Assembly (NCBI RefSeq): GCF_025965585.1
Contig: NZ_JAOPWR010000466.1
Coordinates: 1-38,540, forward strand
Direction: 5' to 3'
Origin: Pseudonocardia sp.
GTDB lineage: Bacteria > Actinomycetota > Actinomycetes > Mycobacteriales > Pseudonocardiaceae
Length of the DNA: 38,540 bases
The position numbers were made by a program, and so were the translations under genes. Positions 9,625 through 20,831 of this stretch are shown one piece after another; the first letter of the stretch is position 1, and each line of letters starts with the position of its first letter. The notes below the pieces were generated by a model, which was given only the letters and a program-made list of their open reading frames with translations, was not told where the DNA came from and did no database searches.

Positions 9625-10260
9625 CTAGCCGACGATGTCGCGAAGCCAGTTCTGCAGCACGGTGGCGCCGGCGTCGCCGGACTTCTCCGGGTGGAACTGC
9701 GTGGCCGACAGCGCCCCGTTCTCGACGGCGGCCACGAAGTTCTCTCCGTGGTGCGCCCACGTGACGAGCGGCGGCCGCAGGATCTCCGACGGCTCCATCT
9801 CCCAGCGCCGCACGCCGAAGCTGTGCACGAAGTAGAAGCGCGTGTCGGCGTCGAGGCCGTTGAAGAGCGTGGTGCCTGCCGGGGCCGTGACGGTGTTCCA
9901 GCCCATGTGGGGCAGCACGTCGGCCTTGATCCGCTCGACGGTGCCGGGCCACTGTCCGCACCCCTGGGTGCGCTCGCCCCACTCGACGCCGAGGTCGAAC
10001 AACACCTGCATGCCGACGCAGATGCCCAGCACCGGACGGCCCCCGGCGAGCCGGCGCTCGATGATGCGCGGTCCGTCGACGCTGCTCAGCCCGGCCATGC
10101 ACGCCGCGTACGCCCCGACGCCCGGGACGACGAGCCCGTCGGCGTTCAGCGCGGCGTCGCGGTCGGCCGTGACCGTGACGTCGGCGCCGACGCGGCGCAA
10201 CGCACGTTCCGCGGAGCGCAGGTTGCCCGACCCGTAGTCCAGCACGACGATCGACGACAC
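9625..10260 (-). CDS. hisH: imidazole glycerol phosphate synthase, glutamine amidotransferase subunit
   Basis: Class I glutaminase that feeds ammonia to HisF. The 211-residue protein begins [20 protein letters not shown]. The nucleophile Cys is in [11 protein letters not shown] and the His/Glu pair is in TQFHPEKSG, so the triad is intact. The GTG start lies 6 nt after a TAGGCT box, consistent with its own leaderless promoter. It is separated from hisB by 76 nt and from its partner hisF by hisA, the lipoprotein gene and the dehydrogenase remnant. Confidence 0.96.
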   Translation of the reverse strand: MSSIVVLDYGSGNLRSAERALRRVGADVTVTADRDAALNADGLVVPGVGAYAACMAGLSSVDGPRIIERRLAGGRPVLGICVGMQVLFDLGVEWGERTQGCGQWPGTVERIKADVLPHMGWNTVTAPAGTTLFNGLDADTRFYFVHSFGVRRWEMEPSEILRPPLVTWAHHGENFVAAVENGALSATQFHPEKSGDAGATVLQNWLRDIVG

Positions 10261-10266
10261 GGGACC

Positions 10267-10272
10267 AGCCTA
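10267..10272 (-). promoter_or_regulatory. -10 box for a leaderless hisH transcript
   Basis: TAGGCT on the minus strand ends 6 nt before GTG 10260. No clear -35 is seen. It would permit hisH transcription independent of hisD-hisC-hisB. Confidence 0.5.
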
Positions 10273-10277
10273 TCGGG

Positions 10278-10336
10278 CGGTAGCGCGGTCAGGTCGGAGG
10301 CGGTTCGGGGAGGACCGGACAGATCGGGTGCTACCG
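10278..10336. repeat. inverted repeat between hisB and hisH
   Basis: Perfect 7-nt arms CGGTAGC and GCTACCG are separated by 45 nt and begin right at the hisB stop. It could be a weak terminator or a regulatory fold. The loop is long and the evidence is limited. Confidence 0.25.
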
Positions 10337-13414
<3,078 letters not shown>

Positions 13415-13420
13415 GGCCCC

Positions 13421-13426
13421 AGGGTA
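13421..13426 (-). promoter_or_regulatory. -10 box for a leaderless hisD transcript
   Basis: TACCCT on the minus strand ends 6 nt before ATG 13414, placing the transcription start at or next to the start codon. No -35 consensus is evident. Confidence 0.5.
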
Positions 13427-13526
13427 CGGGCCGCGTAGCCGCCGCCCGTGCGCGGTGATCGTGGCCGGGGCAGCGGTATCCGCGCACGACCCGCCGCCGC
13501 GGGCGTCGCCGCCGGGACCGCGCCGT

Positions 13527-13559
13527 CGCGGGGGCCGCGGGGGCCGCGGGGGCCGCGGG
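13527..13559. repeat. 9-bp tandem repeat in the hisD/MGT intergenic region
   Basis: The unit CGCGGGGGC is repeated 3.7 times without mismatch, just upstream of the presumed MGT promoter. It may be a slippage-prone tract that alters promoter spacing between strains. Confidence 0.85.
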
Positions 13560-13561
13560 AT

Positions 13562-13567
13562 TAGCCT
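13562..13567 (+). promoter_or_regulatory. -10 candidate for the MGT glycosyltransferase
   Basis: TAGCCT (TANNNT) lies 34 nt before ATG 13602, which also has a G-rich ribosome site. It sits directly after the 9-bp tandem repeat. Confidence 0.35.
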
Positions 13568-13601
13568 GACGTCCACACCGGAGACCGGTCGGGGGCCGTC
13601 G

Positions 13602-14771
13602 ATGAGTGACTACCTGTTCCTGCCCATGCCCGCCCACGGGCACGTGAACCCCACGCTCGCCGTGGCCGCGGAGCTCACCGAGCGCGGACACCGCGTCACG
13701 TACCTGCTGCCCGAGGCGTTCCGCGGCGCCGTCGAGGCCGCGGGGGCCGGCCTGGTCACGTTCGACCAGCCCGACGGCGGGCCGCCACGGTTCGCGGCGG
13801 GCTCGCCGCCACCCATCGGAGCGCTGATGGAGCGGCTGCTGAGCACGGCCGAGACCGTCGCCGAGCCCCTGCGGTCCCTGTACGACGAGATGGCTCCCGA
13901 CCTCGTCGTGGGCGAGACGATGTCGCTGTGGGCCACGATGCTCACGGCGTCGCGGTCGGCGGCCTCGGCCCGGATCTCGCCCTCGTACGTGTTCGGACCG
14001 AACTCCCCCGCGATGGCGCGGATGGCTCACGGACGCGGGACGGACAGGCCGCCGTTCGACGTCGAGCGCATGGCCGCCGTGGCGCGCAGCTACGGCCTGC
14101 CGGGCGCCGACCCGGGCCTGGTGTGGGCACCCGGCCCGCTCACCGTGGTGATGATGCCCGCCGAGTTCCACCCCGGCCGTGAGCTGTTCGACGACACCGT
14201 GCACTTCGTCGGGCCCGCGCTGGGGCGCCAGGAGGAGACGAGTGGCTTCCCGCTGCCCACCTCGCCCGCGCTGTACATCTCGCTGGGGACCGTGTTCAAC
14301 GACCGCGCCGACTTCTTCCGCGACTCCCTCGACGCGTTCGGCGGCCAGGAGCGGCCGGTCGTGATCAACCACGGCAGCCGGCTCGGCCCGTCCGACTTCC
14401 CCGTCGTCCCCGCGAACGTCACCCTCGCCCCGCACGTGCCGCAGGTGGAGGTGCTCGCCCGCAGCGCCGCGTTCGTCACGCACGGCGGGATGGGCAGCAC
14501 CATGGAGGCGCTGGCCGCGGGGGTGCCCATGGTGGTCGTTCCGCAGATGGTGGAGCAGGAGGTGACGGCCGACCGCGTCGCGGAGCTGGGCGCGGGCGTG
14601 CGGCTCGACCCGGCGGACGTCACGCCGGCGCGGCTGGCCGAGGCGGTCGACCGCGTGACAGGCGACCCCTCCTTCGCTGCCGAGGTGCAGCGGTTGGGCA
14701 AGACCGTGCGGGAGGCCGGTGGCGCTCCCGCCGCGGCGGACCTGCTGGAGCGGGCTGCGGCTCGGCCGTGA
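13602..14771 (+). CDS. MGT-family (UDP-glycosyltransferase-like) glycosyltransferase
   Basis: A 389-residue GT-B glycosyltransferase of the macrolide/UDP-glucuronosyl type. The N-terminal acceptor domain starts [20 protein letters not shown]. The C-terminal donor domain has [29 protein letters not shown] and the signature [20 protein letters not shown] followed by [18 protein letters not shown]. Such enzymes glycosylate small lipophilic acceptors, including antibiotics and flavonoids. Nothing nearby identifies the acceptor; no polyketide or transporter genes flank it. It is divergent from hisD and convergent with the nad genes. Confidence 0.92.
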   Translation: MSDYLFLPMPAHGHVNPTLAVAAELTERGHRVTYLLPEAFRGAVEAAGAGLVTFDQPDGGPPRFAAGSPPPIGALMERLLSTAETVAEPLRSLYDEMAPDLVVGETMSLWATMLTASRSAASARISPSYVFGPNSPAMARMAHGRGTDRPPFDVERMAAVARSYGLPGADPGLVWAPGPLTVVMMPAEFHPGRELFDDTVHFVGPALGRQEETSGFPLPTSPALYISLGTVFNDRADFFRDSLDAFGGQERPVVINHGSRLGPSDFPVVPANVTLAPHVPQVEVLARSAAFVTHGGMGSTMEALAAGVPMVVVPQMVEQEVTADRVAELGAGVRLDPADVTPARLAEAVDRVTGDPSFAAEVQRLGKTVREAGGAPAAADLLERAAARP

Positions 14772-14774
14772 AGC

Positions 14775-14942
14775 TCAGGCCGCGGCGGTGACGAGGCCCT
14801 TGAGCAGACCGCGCAAACGGCCCGACGTCGACGTCCGGGACTGGACGACGTCGGTGGCGCTGTCCACCAGGCCCCCGTCGGCCGTCAGCTCCGCGGCCGC
14901 GTGCTGGCGACCGCCGGCCCGAGCGGCCCGGGGCGGGCACAC
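14775..14942 (-). CDS. possible small ORF after nadC (55 aa)
   Basis: A minus-strand frame downstream of nadC ends RTSTSGRLRGLLKGLVTAAA and includes AAAELTADGGLVDSATDVV. Its codons are G/C-ended like a real gene. The only upstream start, GTG 14942, lies in the nadC terminator hairpin, which argues against co-transcription. I recognise no family. The gap 14772-14961 holds this frame and the hairpin. Confidence 0.22.
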   Translation of the reverse strand: MCPPRAARAGGRQHAAAELTADGGLVDSATDVVQSRTSTSGRLRGLLKGLVTAAA

Positions 14943-14950
14943 CCCGGGCC
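14925..14950. terminator. strong stem-loop after nadC
   Basis: Perfect 9-bp stem GGCCCGGGG / CCCCGGGCC with an 8-nt loop, 11 nt beyond the nadC stop on the minus strand. It has no U-tract, as is common in Actinobacteria. Confidence 0.7.
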
Positions 14951-14961
14951 TTCCGCGGCGG

Positions 14962-15822
14962 TCAGGGTGTGGCGAGGTCGAGGCCCAGGTCCAGCGCCGT
15001 GACGGAGTGCGTGAGGCCGCCCACCGAGAGGTAGTCGACTCCCGTCTGCGCGTACGCGCGGGCGTTGGCCAGCTGCAGCCCGCCCGACGACTCCAGCCCG
15101 GTGGGCAGGCTCCCCCGCCGCCGGACGGCCTCCGCCGTGGTGGCGACGTCGAAGTTGTCCAGCAGCACCAGCTCGGCGTTCAGGGCGAGCACCTCGTCGA
15201 GCTGGTCGAGGGAGTCGACCTCCACCTCGCACGGCAGGTCGGGTGCGTGCGCGCGGGCCGCGGCCAGCGCCGCCCCGACCGAGCCGGCCGCCGCGACGTG
15301 GTTGTCCTTGATGAGGACGGCGTCGCCGAGACCGAGCCGGTGGTTGGCCCCGCCCCCGCAGCGCACGGCGTACTTCTCCAGCAACCGCAGCCCCGGCAGC
15401 GTCTTGCGGGTGTCGCGGATCCGGGCGTGCGTGCCGGCCACGGCGTCCACCCAGGCCGCGGTGGCCGTGGCGACCCCGGAGAGGTGGCACAGGAGGTTCA
15501 GCGCCGTGCGCTCGGCCGTCAGCAGGCTGCGCACCGGCGCGCGGACGACCAGCGCGGCGTCGCCGGCGGCGAGCCGGTCGCCGTCCGCCCGCTGGGAGAG
15601 CACCTCGTAGTCCCCGACGACGGTGTCGAGCACCGCCAGCGCGACGGGCAGCCCCGCGAGCGTGCCCGGCTGCCGGGCCGCGAACGACCCGACGGCGATC
15701 GCGTCCGCCGGCACGGTGGCCGCCGTCGTGGCGTCGGGCCCGTAGCGCAGGTCCTCGGTGAGCGCGGTGTCGACGACGCGGCGCAGGTCGTCGAGGTCGG
15801 GCCCGATCAGTGTGACTGTCAT
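14962..15822 (-). CDS. nadC: nicotinate-nucleotide pyrophosphorylase (quinolinate phosphoribosyltransferase)
   Basis: Converts quinolinate and PRPP to nicotinate mononucleotide with CO2 release, completing the de novo branch begun by NadB and NadA. The 286-residue protein shows LLCHLSGVATATAAWVDAV, the substrate-binding IRDTRKTLPGLRLLEKYAV, CGGGANHRLGLGDAVLIKDN, CEVEVDSLDQLDEVLAL and ESSGGLQLANARAYAQTGVD. ATG 15822 overlaps the stop of a 13-codon mini-ORF; GGAGG inside that mini-ORF serves as a good ribosome site. A strong hairpin follows the stop. Confidence 0.97.
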   Translation of the reverse strand: MTVTLIGPDLDDLRRVVDTALTEDLRYGPDATTAATVPADAIAVGSFAARQPGTLAGLPVALAVLDTVVGDYEVLSQRADGDRLAAGDAALVVRAPVRSLLTAERTALNLLCHLSGVATATAAWVDAVAGTHARIRDTRKTLPGLRLLEKYAVRCGGGANHRLGLGDAVLIKDNHVAAAGSVGAALAAARAHAPDLPCEVEVDSLDQLDEVLALNAELVLLDNFDVATTAEAVRRRGSLPTGLESSGGLQLANARAYAQTGVDYLSVGGLTHSVTALDLGLDLATP

Positions 15823-15860
15823 GATTCCGCCTCCGCGGGCAAGGCAACGTCGGCGGTCAT
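15819..15860 (-). CDS. 13-aa mini-[16 protein letters not shown] bridging nadB and nadC
   Basis: The ATG overlaps the nadB stop as ATGA and the TGA overlaps the nadC ATG as ATGA, the same arrangement and length as the hisD/hisC mini-ORF. The shared peptide core is MTADV.LP..A.S. A GGAGG in its second half is well placed for nadC initiation, so it may carry the ribosome site as well as couple translation. Product function is unknown. Confidence 0.5.
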   Translation of the reverse strand: MTADVALPAEAES

Positions 15861-17473
15861 GCCGCCCCCACCTGGACGTTGCTGGTCTGCACCACCGGAC
15901 GGCCGGTGGCGTCGAGCGCGATCTCCAGGCTCTGGCGCTGCCAGACGTCGTCGCGCTCGGGGAAGTCACTGCGCACGTGGCAGCCGCGGCTCTCGGTGCG
16001 GGTGCCCGCGGCCGCGAGGACGGCCTGCGCGATCAGCGTCAGCGCCGCGTCCTCGACGCCGGCGCGGTCGACGGGCACTCCGATGCCGGTGGCGGCCTCG
16101 ATCGCGTCGGACGCCCCGGCGAGCCCGGCCCCGTCTCGGCCGATGCCGGCGGCGCCGGTCATGGCGCGCTGGACGACGCCGCGAGGCGCGATGGGCACCA
16201 CGGGCGACGGCGCGAGGGTCGGCGCTTCGCGCAGGACGCGGCGGTCGGCGGCAACGGCCCTGGCCACCCGCGCCCCGACGACGAGGCCCTCGAGCAGGCT
16301 GTTGGAGGCGAGCCGGTTGGCACCGTGCAGGCCGGTGCGGGCCACCTCGCCCGCCGCGTAGAGCCCGGGGGCGACCGTGCGACCGTTCGCGTCGGTGACG
16401 ACGCCGCCGCACGCGTAGTGCGCCGCGGGCGTCACGGGGATGGGCTCACGGACCGGGTCGATCCCGGCCTCCCGGCACGCCCCGAACACGGTCGGGAAGC
16501 GGCGGGCGAAGTCCTCCAGCGCACGGGCGTCGAGATAGACGCAGTCGGTGCCGGCCTCGAGCATCCGCCGGGTGATGGCCGCGGCGACGACGTCGCGCGG
16601 GGCCAGGTCGGCGAGCGGGTGCACTCCCGTCATGAACCGCGTGCCGGCGCGGTCGAGCAGCACCGCGCCCTCGCCGCGGACGGCCTCGGTGACGAGCGGA
16701 CGCCGGCCGGTGGCCGGCCCGTCGTAGAGCACCGTCGGGTGGAACTGCACGAACTCCAGGTCGGCCGCCGTGGCACCGGCGCGCAGTGCGAGCGCGACGC
16801 CGTCGCCGGTGGACGTCTCGGGGTTGGTGGTGGAGGCGTACATCTGGCCGTAGCCGCCGCTGGCCAGCAGCACCGCGGGGGCCCGCAGCACGCCGGGGCG
16901 ACCGTGGTCGTCCAGCACTGCCAGACCGGTGACGTGGCCGCGCTCGTCGCGCACGGCGTCGACGGCGAGGTGGCCGGTGAGCAGTGGCAGCCGGCTGTCC
17001 GACGCCGCGGCCACGAGCGCGCGCTCCACCTCCGCACCGGTGGCGTCGCCGCCCGCGTGGACCACGCGGAAGGCCGAGTGCCCGCCCTCGCGGGTGCGGG
17101 CGAGCCGGCCCCCCGCTGTGCCGATGCCCGGTCCCACACGCGGATCCTCCGTGTCGAAGACCGCTCCCCGCGCCCGCAGCCGGGCCACGGCGGCGGGTCC
17201 GTCGCGCAGGATCGAGGCGACGGCGGCGGGATCGCACAACGCGGCGCCGGCCGTCAGGGTGTCGGCGACGTGCGCCTCGACGCTGTCGCCCGGCACGTCC
17301 CCGACCACGACCGCGACCCCGCCCTGCGCCCAGCGCGTGGACCCGGAGTCGACGGCGTCCTTGGTGACGACGAGAACGCGCAGCCCCAGAGCGGCGGCGT
17401 CGAGCGCGGCGGTGAGCCCGGCGACCCCGGACCCGACGACGACGAGGTCGGCCTCGGCCTCCCAGGTGCTCAT
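15857..17473 (-). CDS. nadB: L-aspartate oxidase
   Basis: FAD enzyme that oxidises aspartate to iminoaspartate, the substrate of NadA. The 538-residue protein has the dinucleotide-binding [20 protein letters not shown] at the N-terminus, [62 protein letters not shown] and [20 protein letters not shown]. The C-terminal helical domain ends in [18 protein letters not shown], typical of the family. The ATG overlaps the nadA stop as ATGA, and the stop overlaps the mini-ORF before nadC. Confidence 0.97.
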   Translation of the reverse strand: MSTWEAEADLVVVGSGVAGLTAALDAAALGLRVLVVTKDAVDSGSTRWAQGGVAVVVGDVPGDSVEAHVADTLTAGAALCDPAAVASILRDGPAAVARLRARGAVFDTEDPRVGPGIGTAGGRLARTREGGHSAFRVVHAGGDATGAEVERALVAAASDSRLPLLTGHLAVDAVRDERGHVTGLAVLDDHGRPGVLRAPAVLLASGGYGQMYASTTNPETSTGDGVALALRAGATAADLEFVQFHPTVLYDGPATGRRPLVTEAVRGEGAVLLDRAGTRFMTGVHPLADLAPRDVVAAAITRRMLEAGTDCVYLDARALEDFARRFPTVFGACREAGIDPVREPIPVTPAAHYACGGVVTDANGRTVAPGLYAAGEVARTGLHGANRLASNSLLEGLVVGARVARAVAADRRVLREAPTLAPSPVVPIAPRGVVQRAMTGAAGIGRDGAGLAGASDAIEAATGIGVPVDRAGVEDAALTLIAQAVLAAAGTRTESRGCHVRSDFPERDDVWQRQSLEIALDATGRPVVQTSNVQVGAA

Positions 17474-18462
17474 TCCCCACCGCCGGGCTGACCGATCGCG
17501 ATCATCCGCTCCACGGCGCTGCGGGCGCGGGCCGCGAGCTCGGGGGCGACCGTGACCTCGTCGCGGTCCTCGCGCAGCGCCCGGAGCAGCTTCTCCGGCG
17601 TGATCATCTTCATGTAGGTGCAGCTCGCGCGGTCGTTGACGGCGCGGAAGTCGATCTCCGGCGCGGCCTTGCGCAGCTGGTGCAGCATGCCGACCTCGGT
17701 GGCCACCAGGACCTGCTTCGACGTGGACGCGCGCGCGGCGTCGAGCATGCCGCCCGTCGAGAGGATCTTGACGCGGTCCGCGGGTACCGCACCCGTGCCG
17801 GTCAGGTAGAGCGCCGACGTGGCGCAGCCGCACTCCGGGTGGACGTAGAGCTCGGCGTCGGGGTTCTCCTCGGCCTTGCGCGTCAGCGTGGCGCCGTTGA
17901 TGCCGGCGTGGACGTGGCACTCCCCCGCCCAGACGTGCATGTTCTGCCGTCCGGTGATGCGGCGGACGTGCGCGCCCAGGAACTGGTCGGGCAGGAACAG
18001 CACCTCGCGGTCGGCCGGGATCGACGCCACGACCTCCACCGCGTTGGACGACGTGCAGCAGATGTCGGTCTCGGCCTTCACCGCGGCGGTGGTGTTGACG
18101 TACGACACGACCACGGCGCCGGGGTGCCCGGCCTTCCACTCCCGCAGCTGGTCGGCGGTGATGGAGTCGGCCAGCGAGCAGCCCGCGTTCGCATCCGGGA
18201 TCAGCACGGTCTTCTCCGGGCTGAGGATCTTCGCGGTCTCGGCCATGAAGTGCACGCCGCAGAACACGATGGTCGACGCCGGGGACTCGGCCGCGATCCG
18301 CGAGAGCGCCAGGGAGTCCCCCGTCACGTCGGCGACGTCCTGGATCTCCGGCAGCTGGTAGTTGTGCGCCAGCAGCACGGCGTCCTTCTCGCGCGCCAGG
18401 GCGCGCACCTCGTCCGCCCAGCCGGGTTCGAGTCCCGTGGGCAGCAGCTCCGACATCGGCAT
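17470..18462 (-). CDS. nadA: quinolinate synthase
   Basis: Iron-sulfur enzyme that condenses iminoaspartate with dihydroxyacetone phosphate to quinolinate. The three cluster cysteines are recognisable in [22 protein letters not shown] and [10 protein letters not shown]. Other family motifs are [20 protein letters not shown] and [18 protein letters not shown] chose ATG 18462 ([10 protein letters not shown]), with GGGAGA 6 nt upstream, over the ORF-track start; this gives 330 residues and leaves the operator palindrome outside the coding region. It is the first gene of nadA-nadB-nadC and is divergent from an NrtR-type regulator. Confidence 0.97.
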   Translation of the reverse strand: MPMSELLPTGLEPGWADEVRALAREKDAVLLAHNYQLPEIQDVADVTGDSLALSRIAAESPASTIVFCGVHFMAETAKILSPEKTVLIPDANAGCSLADSITADQLREWKAGHPGAVVVSYVNTTAAVKAETDICCTSSNAVEVVASIPADREVLFLPDQFLGAHVRRITGRQNMHVWAGECHVHAGINGATLTRKAEENPDAELYVHPECGCATSALYLTGTGAVPADRVKILSTGGMLDAARASTSKQVLVATEVGMLHQLRKAAPEIDFRAVNDRASCTYMKMITPEKLLRALREDRDEVTVAPELAARARSAVERMIAIGQPGGGE

Positions 18463-18475
18463 GTGGTCTCCCGTC

Positions 18476-18498
18476 GTTTTCGACTGCGAGTCGTAAAC
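18476..18498. promoter_or_regulatory. near-perfect palindrome in the nadA leader (candidate NrtR operator)
   Basis: Arms GTTTTCGACT and AGTCGTAAAC (9 of 10 positions complementary) surround a 3-nt GCG centre. The element ends 14 nt before the nadA ATG and starts next to the predicted transcription start. The divergent gene encodes an NrtR-like regulator, a family known to bind palindromes before NAD genes. The pairing of protein and site is inference. Confidence 0.65.
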
Positions 18499-18505
18499 AG
18501 GTGTG

Positions 18506-18511
18506 AGGCTA
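18506..18511 (-). promoter_or_regulatory. -10 candidate for nadABC
   Basis: TAGCCT on the minus strand would place the transcription start near 18499, directly beside the palindrome at 18476-18498, a good arrangement for repression. Confidence 0.4.
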
Positions 18512-18590
18512 GCAGCCGGGCACCCCTCGCCACATCCCCCACGTGACCGGAACCTCACCGCCCGGCAATCCCCCGTTCACCGGTCCCACC

Positions 18591-18671
18591 CACGAGTCGA
18601 CATGTCCGAGATGTACACGAGCGCGCACGAGTGCGTCCGCGTGCGCGAGTCATGTTCCGCGTGCGCGGGTC
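18591..18671 (+). repeat. GCGCGAGTC-type intergenic repeat array A
   Basis: The nadA/nrtR gap contains related 9-mers: CACGAGTCG, GCACGAGTG, GCGCGAGTC (18643) and GCGCGGGTC (18663). The last two are 20 nt apart. The same 9-mer family with 20-22-nt spacing recurs at 20177-20228 and 24544-24692. The role is unknown. The rest of the 309-nt gap holds only the nadA and nrtR promoters and the palindrome. Confidence 0.6.
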
Positions 18672-18758
18672 GACCCGGACGGCGGCCCGGGTCGGCACGA
18701 TCCGGCGCCGGGAGCGGGATGCCGCGCGGCGGTGCACGGCCGGTCCCGGTGATCCGCC

Positions 18759-18764
18759 TACGAT
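18759..18764 (+). promoter_or_regulatory. -10 box for a leaderless nrtR transcript
   Basis: TACGAT ends 7 nt before ATG 18772, the leaderless spacing seen at several genes here. Confidence 0.45.
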
Positions 18765-18771
18765 CCGCCCC

Positions 18772-19470
18772 ATGGGGCGACACAGCGAGCACGAGGTGCT
18801 GGCCGCCGTCCTGCAGATCCGCGGCGGCGCCCTCCAGGTGCTCGCCTGGCACCGGGCGATGCCCCCCGACGCCGGACGGTGGGCGCTCCCGGGCGGCCGC
18901 CTGCGCGACGACGAGGACGTCGAGGCGTCGGTGCGCCGGCAGCTCGCCGAGAAGGTCGACGTGCGCGAGGTCGCCCACGTCGAGCAGATCGCGGTGTTCT
19001 CCGCCCCCGACCGCGTGCCCGGCACCCGGACGATCGCGACGGCGTTCCTCGGGCTGGTGCCGTCCGACGCCGACCCCGCGGTCCCCGACGACACCGCCTG
19101 GCATCCTCTGCGCCGGCTCCCCGACACCGCTTTCGACCACGCCACGATCGTCGACGCCGCCCAGGAGCGGCTGCGCGCGAAGCTCTCCTACACCAACCTC
19201 GGCTTCGCGCTGGCCCCCCGCGAGTTCACGATCTCGGCCCTGCGCGAGCTCTACGCGACGGCGCTCGGCCACACCATCTCGGCCACCAACCTGCAGCGCG
19301 TGCTCACCCGCCGGGCCCTGCTCGAGCCGACGGGTGCCGTCGCCCCTCCGGGGCCGTCCGGCGGCCGGCCCGCTGCGCTCTTCCGGTTCACGGACCGATC
19401 CCTTCGGGTGACGGACGCGTTCGCGGTGCTCCGGCCGCCGGGCGAGCACGCACGCGGAGCCGTACCGTAG
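18772..19470 (+). CDS. nrtR: NrtR-like transcriptional regulator with a degenerate Nudix domain
   Basis: A 232-residue protein with an N-terminal Nudix fold (about residues 1-135) and a C-terminal winged-helix part (about 140-225: FTISALRELYATALGHTISA then TNLQRVLTRRALLEPTG). NrtR proteins repress NAD synthesis or salvage genes and sense ADP-ribose-type metabolites. The Nudix box reads PGGRLRDDEDVEASVRRQLA then EKVDV; the REUxEE core is largely lost, so hydrolysis is unlikely. Divergence from nadABC and the palindrome by nadA strongly suggest that operon as target. I chose ATG 18772 because TACGAT lies 7 nt upstream; the ORF-track start adds an Arg-rich stretch inside the repeats. Confidence 0.88.
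   Translation: MGRHSEHEVLAAVLQIRGGALQVLAWHRAMPPDAGRWALPGGRLRDDEDVEASVRRQLAEKVDVREVAHVEQIAVFSAPDRVPGTRTIATAFLGLVPSDADPAVPDDTAWHPLRRLPDTAFDHATIVDAAQERLRAKLSYTNLGFALAPREFTISALRELYATALGHTISATNLQRVLTRRALLEPTGAVAPPGPSGGRPAALFRFTDRSLRVTDAFAVLRPPGEHARGAVP
19463..19468 (+). promoter_or_regulatory. -10 box for a leaderless LON-domain gene transcript
   Basis: TACCGT ends 6 nt before GTG 19475 and overlaps the end of nrtR. The downstream gene could be expressed both from here and by read-through. Confidence 0.4.
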
Positions 19471-19474
19471 GCGT

Positions 19475-20167
19475 GTGGCCGAGACCCTTCCGCTGTTCCC
19501 GCTGGGAACGGTACTGATGCCGGGGGCCTCGCTGCCGCTGCACATCTTCGAACCCCGCTACCGGCAGCTCACCGTCGACCTCGTCACGGGCGCCGTCCCG
19601 GGCAAGGAGTTCGGTGTCGTGGCCGTACGCGAGGGCTGGACCGCCGACGACGACGGCATCGACGGACTGCACGCCATCGGCTGCACCGCCGAGCTGCGCG
19701 ACGTCCGCCGGCTGCCCGACGGCCGCTACGACATCGTGACGCGCGGTGCCCGGCGGTTCCGGCTGCTCAGCCTCGACGCGGAGTCCAAGCCGTACCTGAT
19801 GGGGTCGGTGCAGTTCCTGCCCGACGTCGAGACGGACGCCGACAAGGGCGCCGACGCGGCCGACATGACACGGATGCTCAGCGCCTCGGCGCGCGACGCC
19901 CACCGCCGCTACTGCGCCACGGCGTGGAAGTCCGGCGACTGGTCCGAGCCGGAGGCCGACATCGGGGCCGGCAACCTCCCCCACGTGCTGGCGGCCGACT
20001 GCCTGCTGCCGATGTCCGACCGTCAGCGGCTGCTCGAGATGACCTCCCCCACCGAGCGGCTGCGGCTGGTGCGCGTCCTGCTCGCCCGGGAGACGGGCCT
20101 GCTCACGCAGCTGCGCGCGGTGCCCGCCCCGATCACGACCTACGCGGTGGAGCACAGCTTCAACTAG
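19475..20167 (+). CDS. LON substrate-binding domain protein
   Basis: A 230-residue stand-alone LON N-terminal (PUA-like) domain protein without the AAA+ or protease domains of Lon. Family features are LPLFPLGTVLMPGASLPLHI then FEPRYRQL at the start, EFGVVAVREGW, IGCTAELRDVRRLPDGRYDI and a C-terminal helical part ending LLARETGLLTQLRAVPAP. Such proteins are widespread in Actinobacteria, and their biochemical role is not settled; substrate or protein binding is the usual guess. The GTG start lies just after the nrtR stop and after a TACCGT box. It is convergent with the PemK-like gene. Confidence 0.88.
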   Translation: MAETLPLFPLGTVLMPGASLPLHIFEPRYRQLTVDLVTGAVPGKEFGVVAVREGWTADDDGIDGLHAIGCTAELRDVRRLPDGRYDIVTRGARRFRLLSLDAESKPYLMGSVQFLPDVETDADKGADAADMTRMLSASARDAHRRYCATAWKSGDWSEPEADIGAGNLPHVLAADCLLPMSDRQRLLEMTSPTERLRLVRVLLARETGLLTQLRAVPAPITTYAVEHSFN

Positions 20168-20172
20168 CAACG

Positions 20173-20213
20173 CCCCCCGCGAGTCGCGGCACGGATGCCG
20201 CGGGTCGGGGGCG
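20173..20213. terminator. long stem-loop between convergent LON and PemK-like genes
   Basis: CGCGGCA and TGCCGCG form a 7-bp stem with a CGGA loop. After a small internal loop the pairing continues with CGA/TCG and C-run/G-run. It is well placed as a bidirectional terminator and overlaps repeat array B. Confidence 0.6.
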
Positions 20214-20228
20214 GAGTGCGCGCGAATC
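20177..20228 (+). repeat. GCGCGAGTC-type intergenic repeat array B
   Basis: CCGCGAGTC (20177), CCGCGGGTC (20198) and GCGCGAATC (20220) occur 21 and 22 nt apart in the convergent gap. Two of the copies form opposite sides of the stem-loop described here. Confidence 0.6.
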
Positions 20229-20242
20229 GCGGCGCGCGTGTG

Positions 20243-20743
20243 TCAGCTCCAGCCGTACCGGCTCCGCAGCTCCCCCGCCACGCGCTCGAAGCGGTCGCGG
20301 TCGAGCACCGCACCCTCGCGGCGGATGGCGTGCTCACCGATCTCCAGCACGCGGTCGAGCCGGACGAACGACTCGCGCCCCTCGCGGTCCCAGACGCCGG
20401 AGCCGATGGAGATCCAGTCGCGGTCGTCGGCGCGGCTGTGCCGGCTCGACAGCATCAGCCCGAGCAGGTCGCCGTCCCCCCGCCCGACGACGAGCAGCGG
20501 CCGGTCCTTGCCCCGCCCGTCGTTCTCCTCGAACGGCACCCACACCCACACGATCTCGCCGGGATCGGCGGCGCCGTCGAGGTTCGGGGTGTAGGAGACG
20601 GCGCGGGCCCGCTCACCGGCGGGCGCGCTGCGGGCCTGCGTCCGCGGCGGGGCGGCGACGGTGCCCTGCTTCTGCTGCGACGACGACAGCAGGTCCATCC
20701 CGATCTTGACCACCTGCTGCAGCAGGCTCCCCCAGTTCGCCAT
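20243..20743 (-). CDS. PemK/MazF-fold protein without an evident antitoxin
   Basis: A 166-residue protein. Its C-terminal part (about residues 60-166) resembles the PemK/MazF SH3-like fold: DPGEIVWVWVPFEE, DRPLLVVGRGDGDLLGLMLS and SFVRLDRVLEIGEHAIRREG. The N-terminal 55 residues are Gln/Ser/Ala/Pro-rich and not typical. MazF toxins cut mRNA and pair with a small antitoxin gene just upstream; none is found here (upstream is 88 nt, then the NodA-like gene). It may be a domesticated fold rather than a toxin. ATG 20743 is preferred since CATGCT lies 7 nt upstream; ATG 20755 adds four residues. Confidence 0.65.
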   Translation of the reverse strand: MANWGSLLQQVVKIGMDLLSSSQQKQGTVAAPPRTQARSAPAGERARAVSYTPNLDGAADPGEIVWVWVPFEENDGRGKDRPLLVVGRGDGDLLGLMLSSRHSRADDRDWISIGSGVWDREGRESFVRLDRVLEIGEHAIRREGAVLDRDRFERVAGELRSRYGWS

Positions 20744-20831
20744 GGGCGACAGCATGGTGCACCGCGGTGCGGCGGGCGTTCCGGGGTCGGCTCGCGATCA
20801 TGACGGGCCCGTGCGCAGGGCCAGGGGGCGG

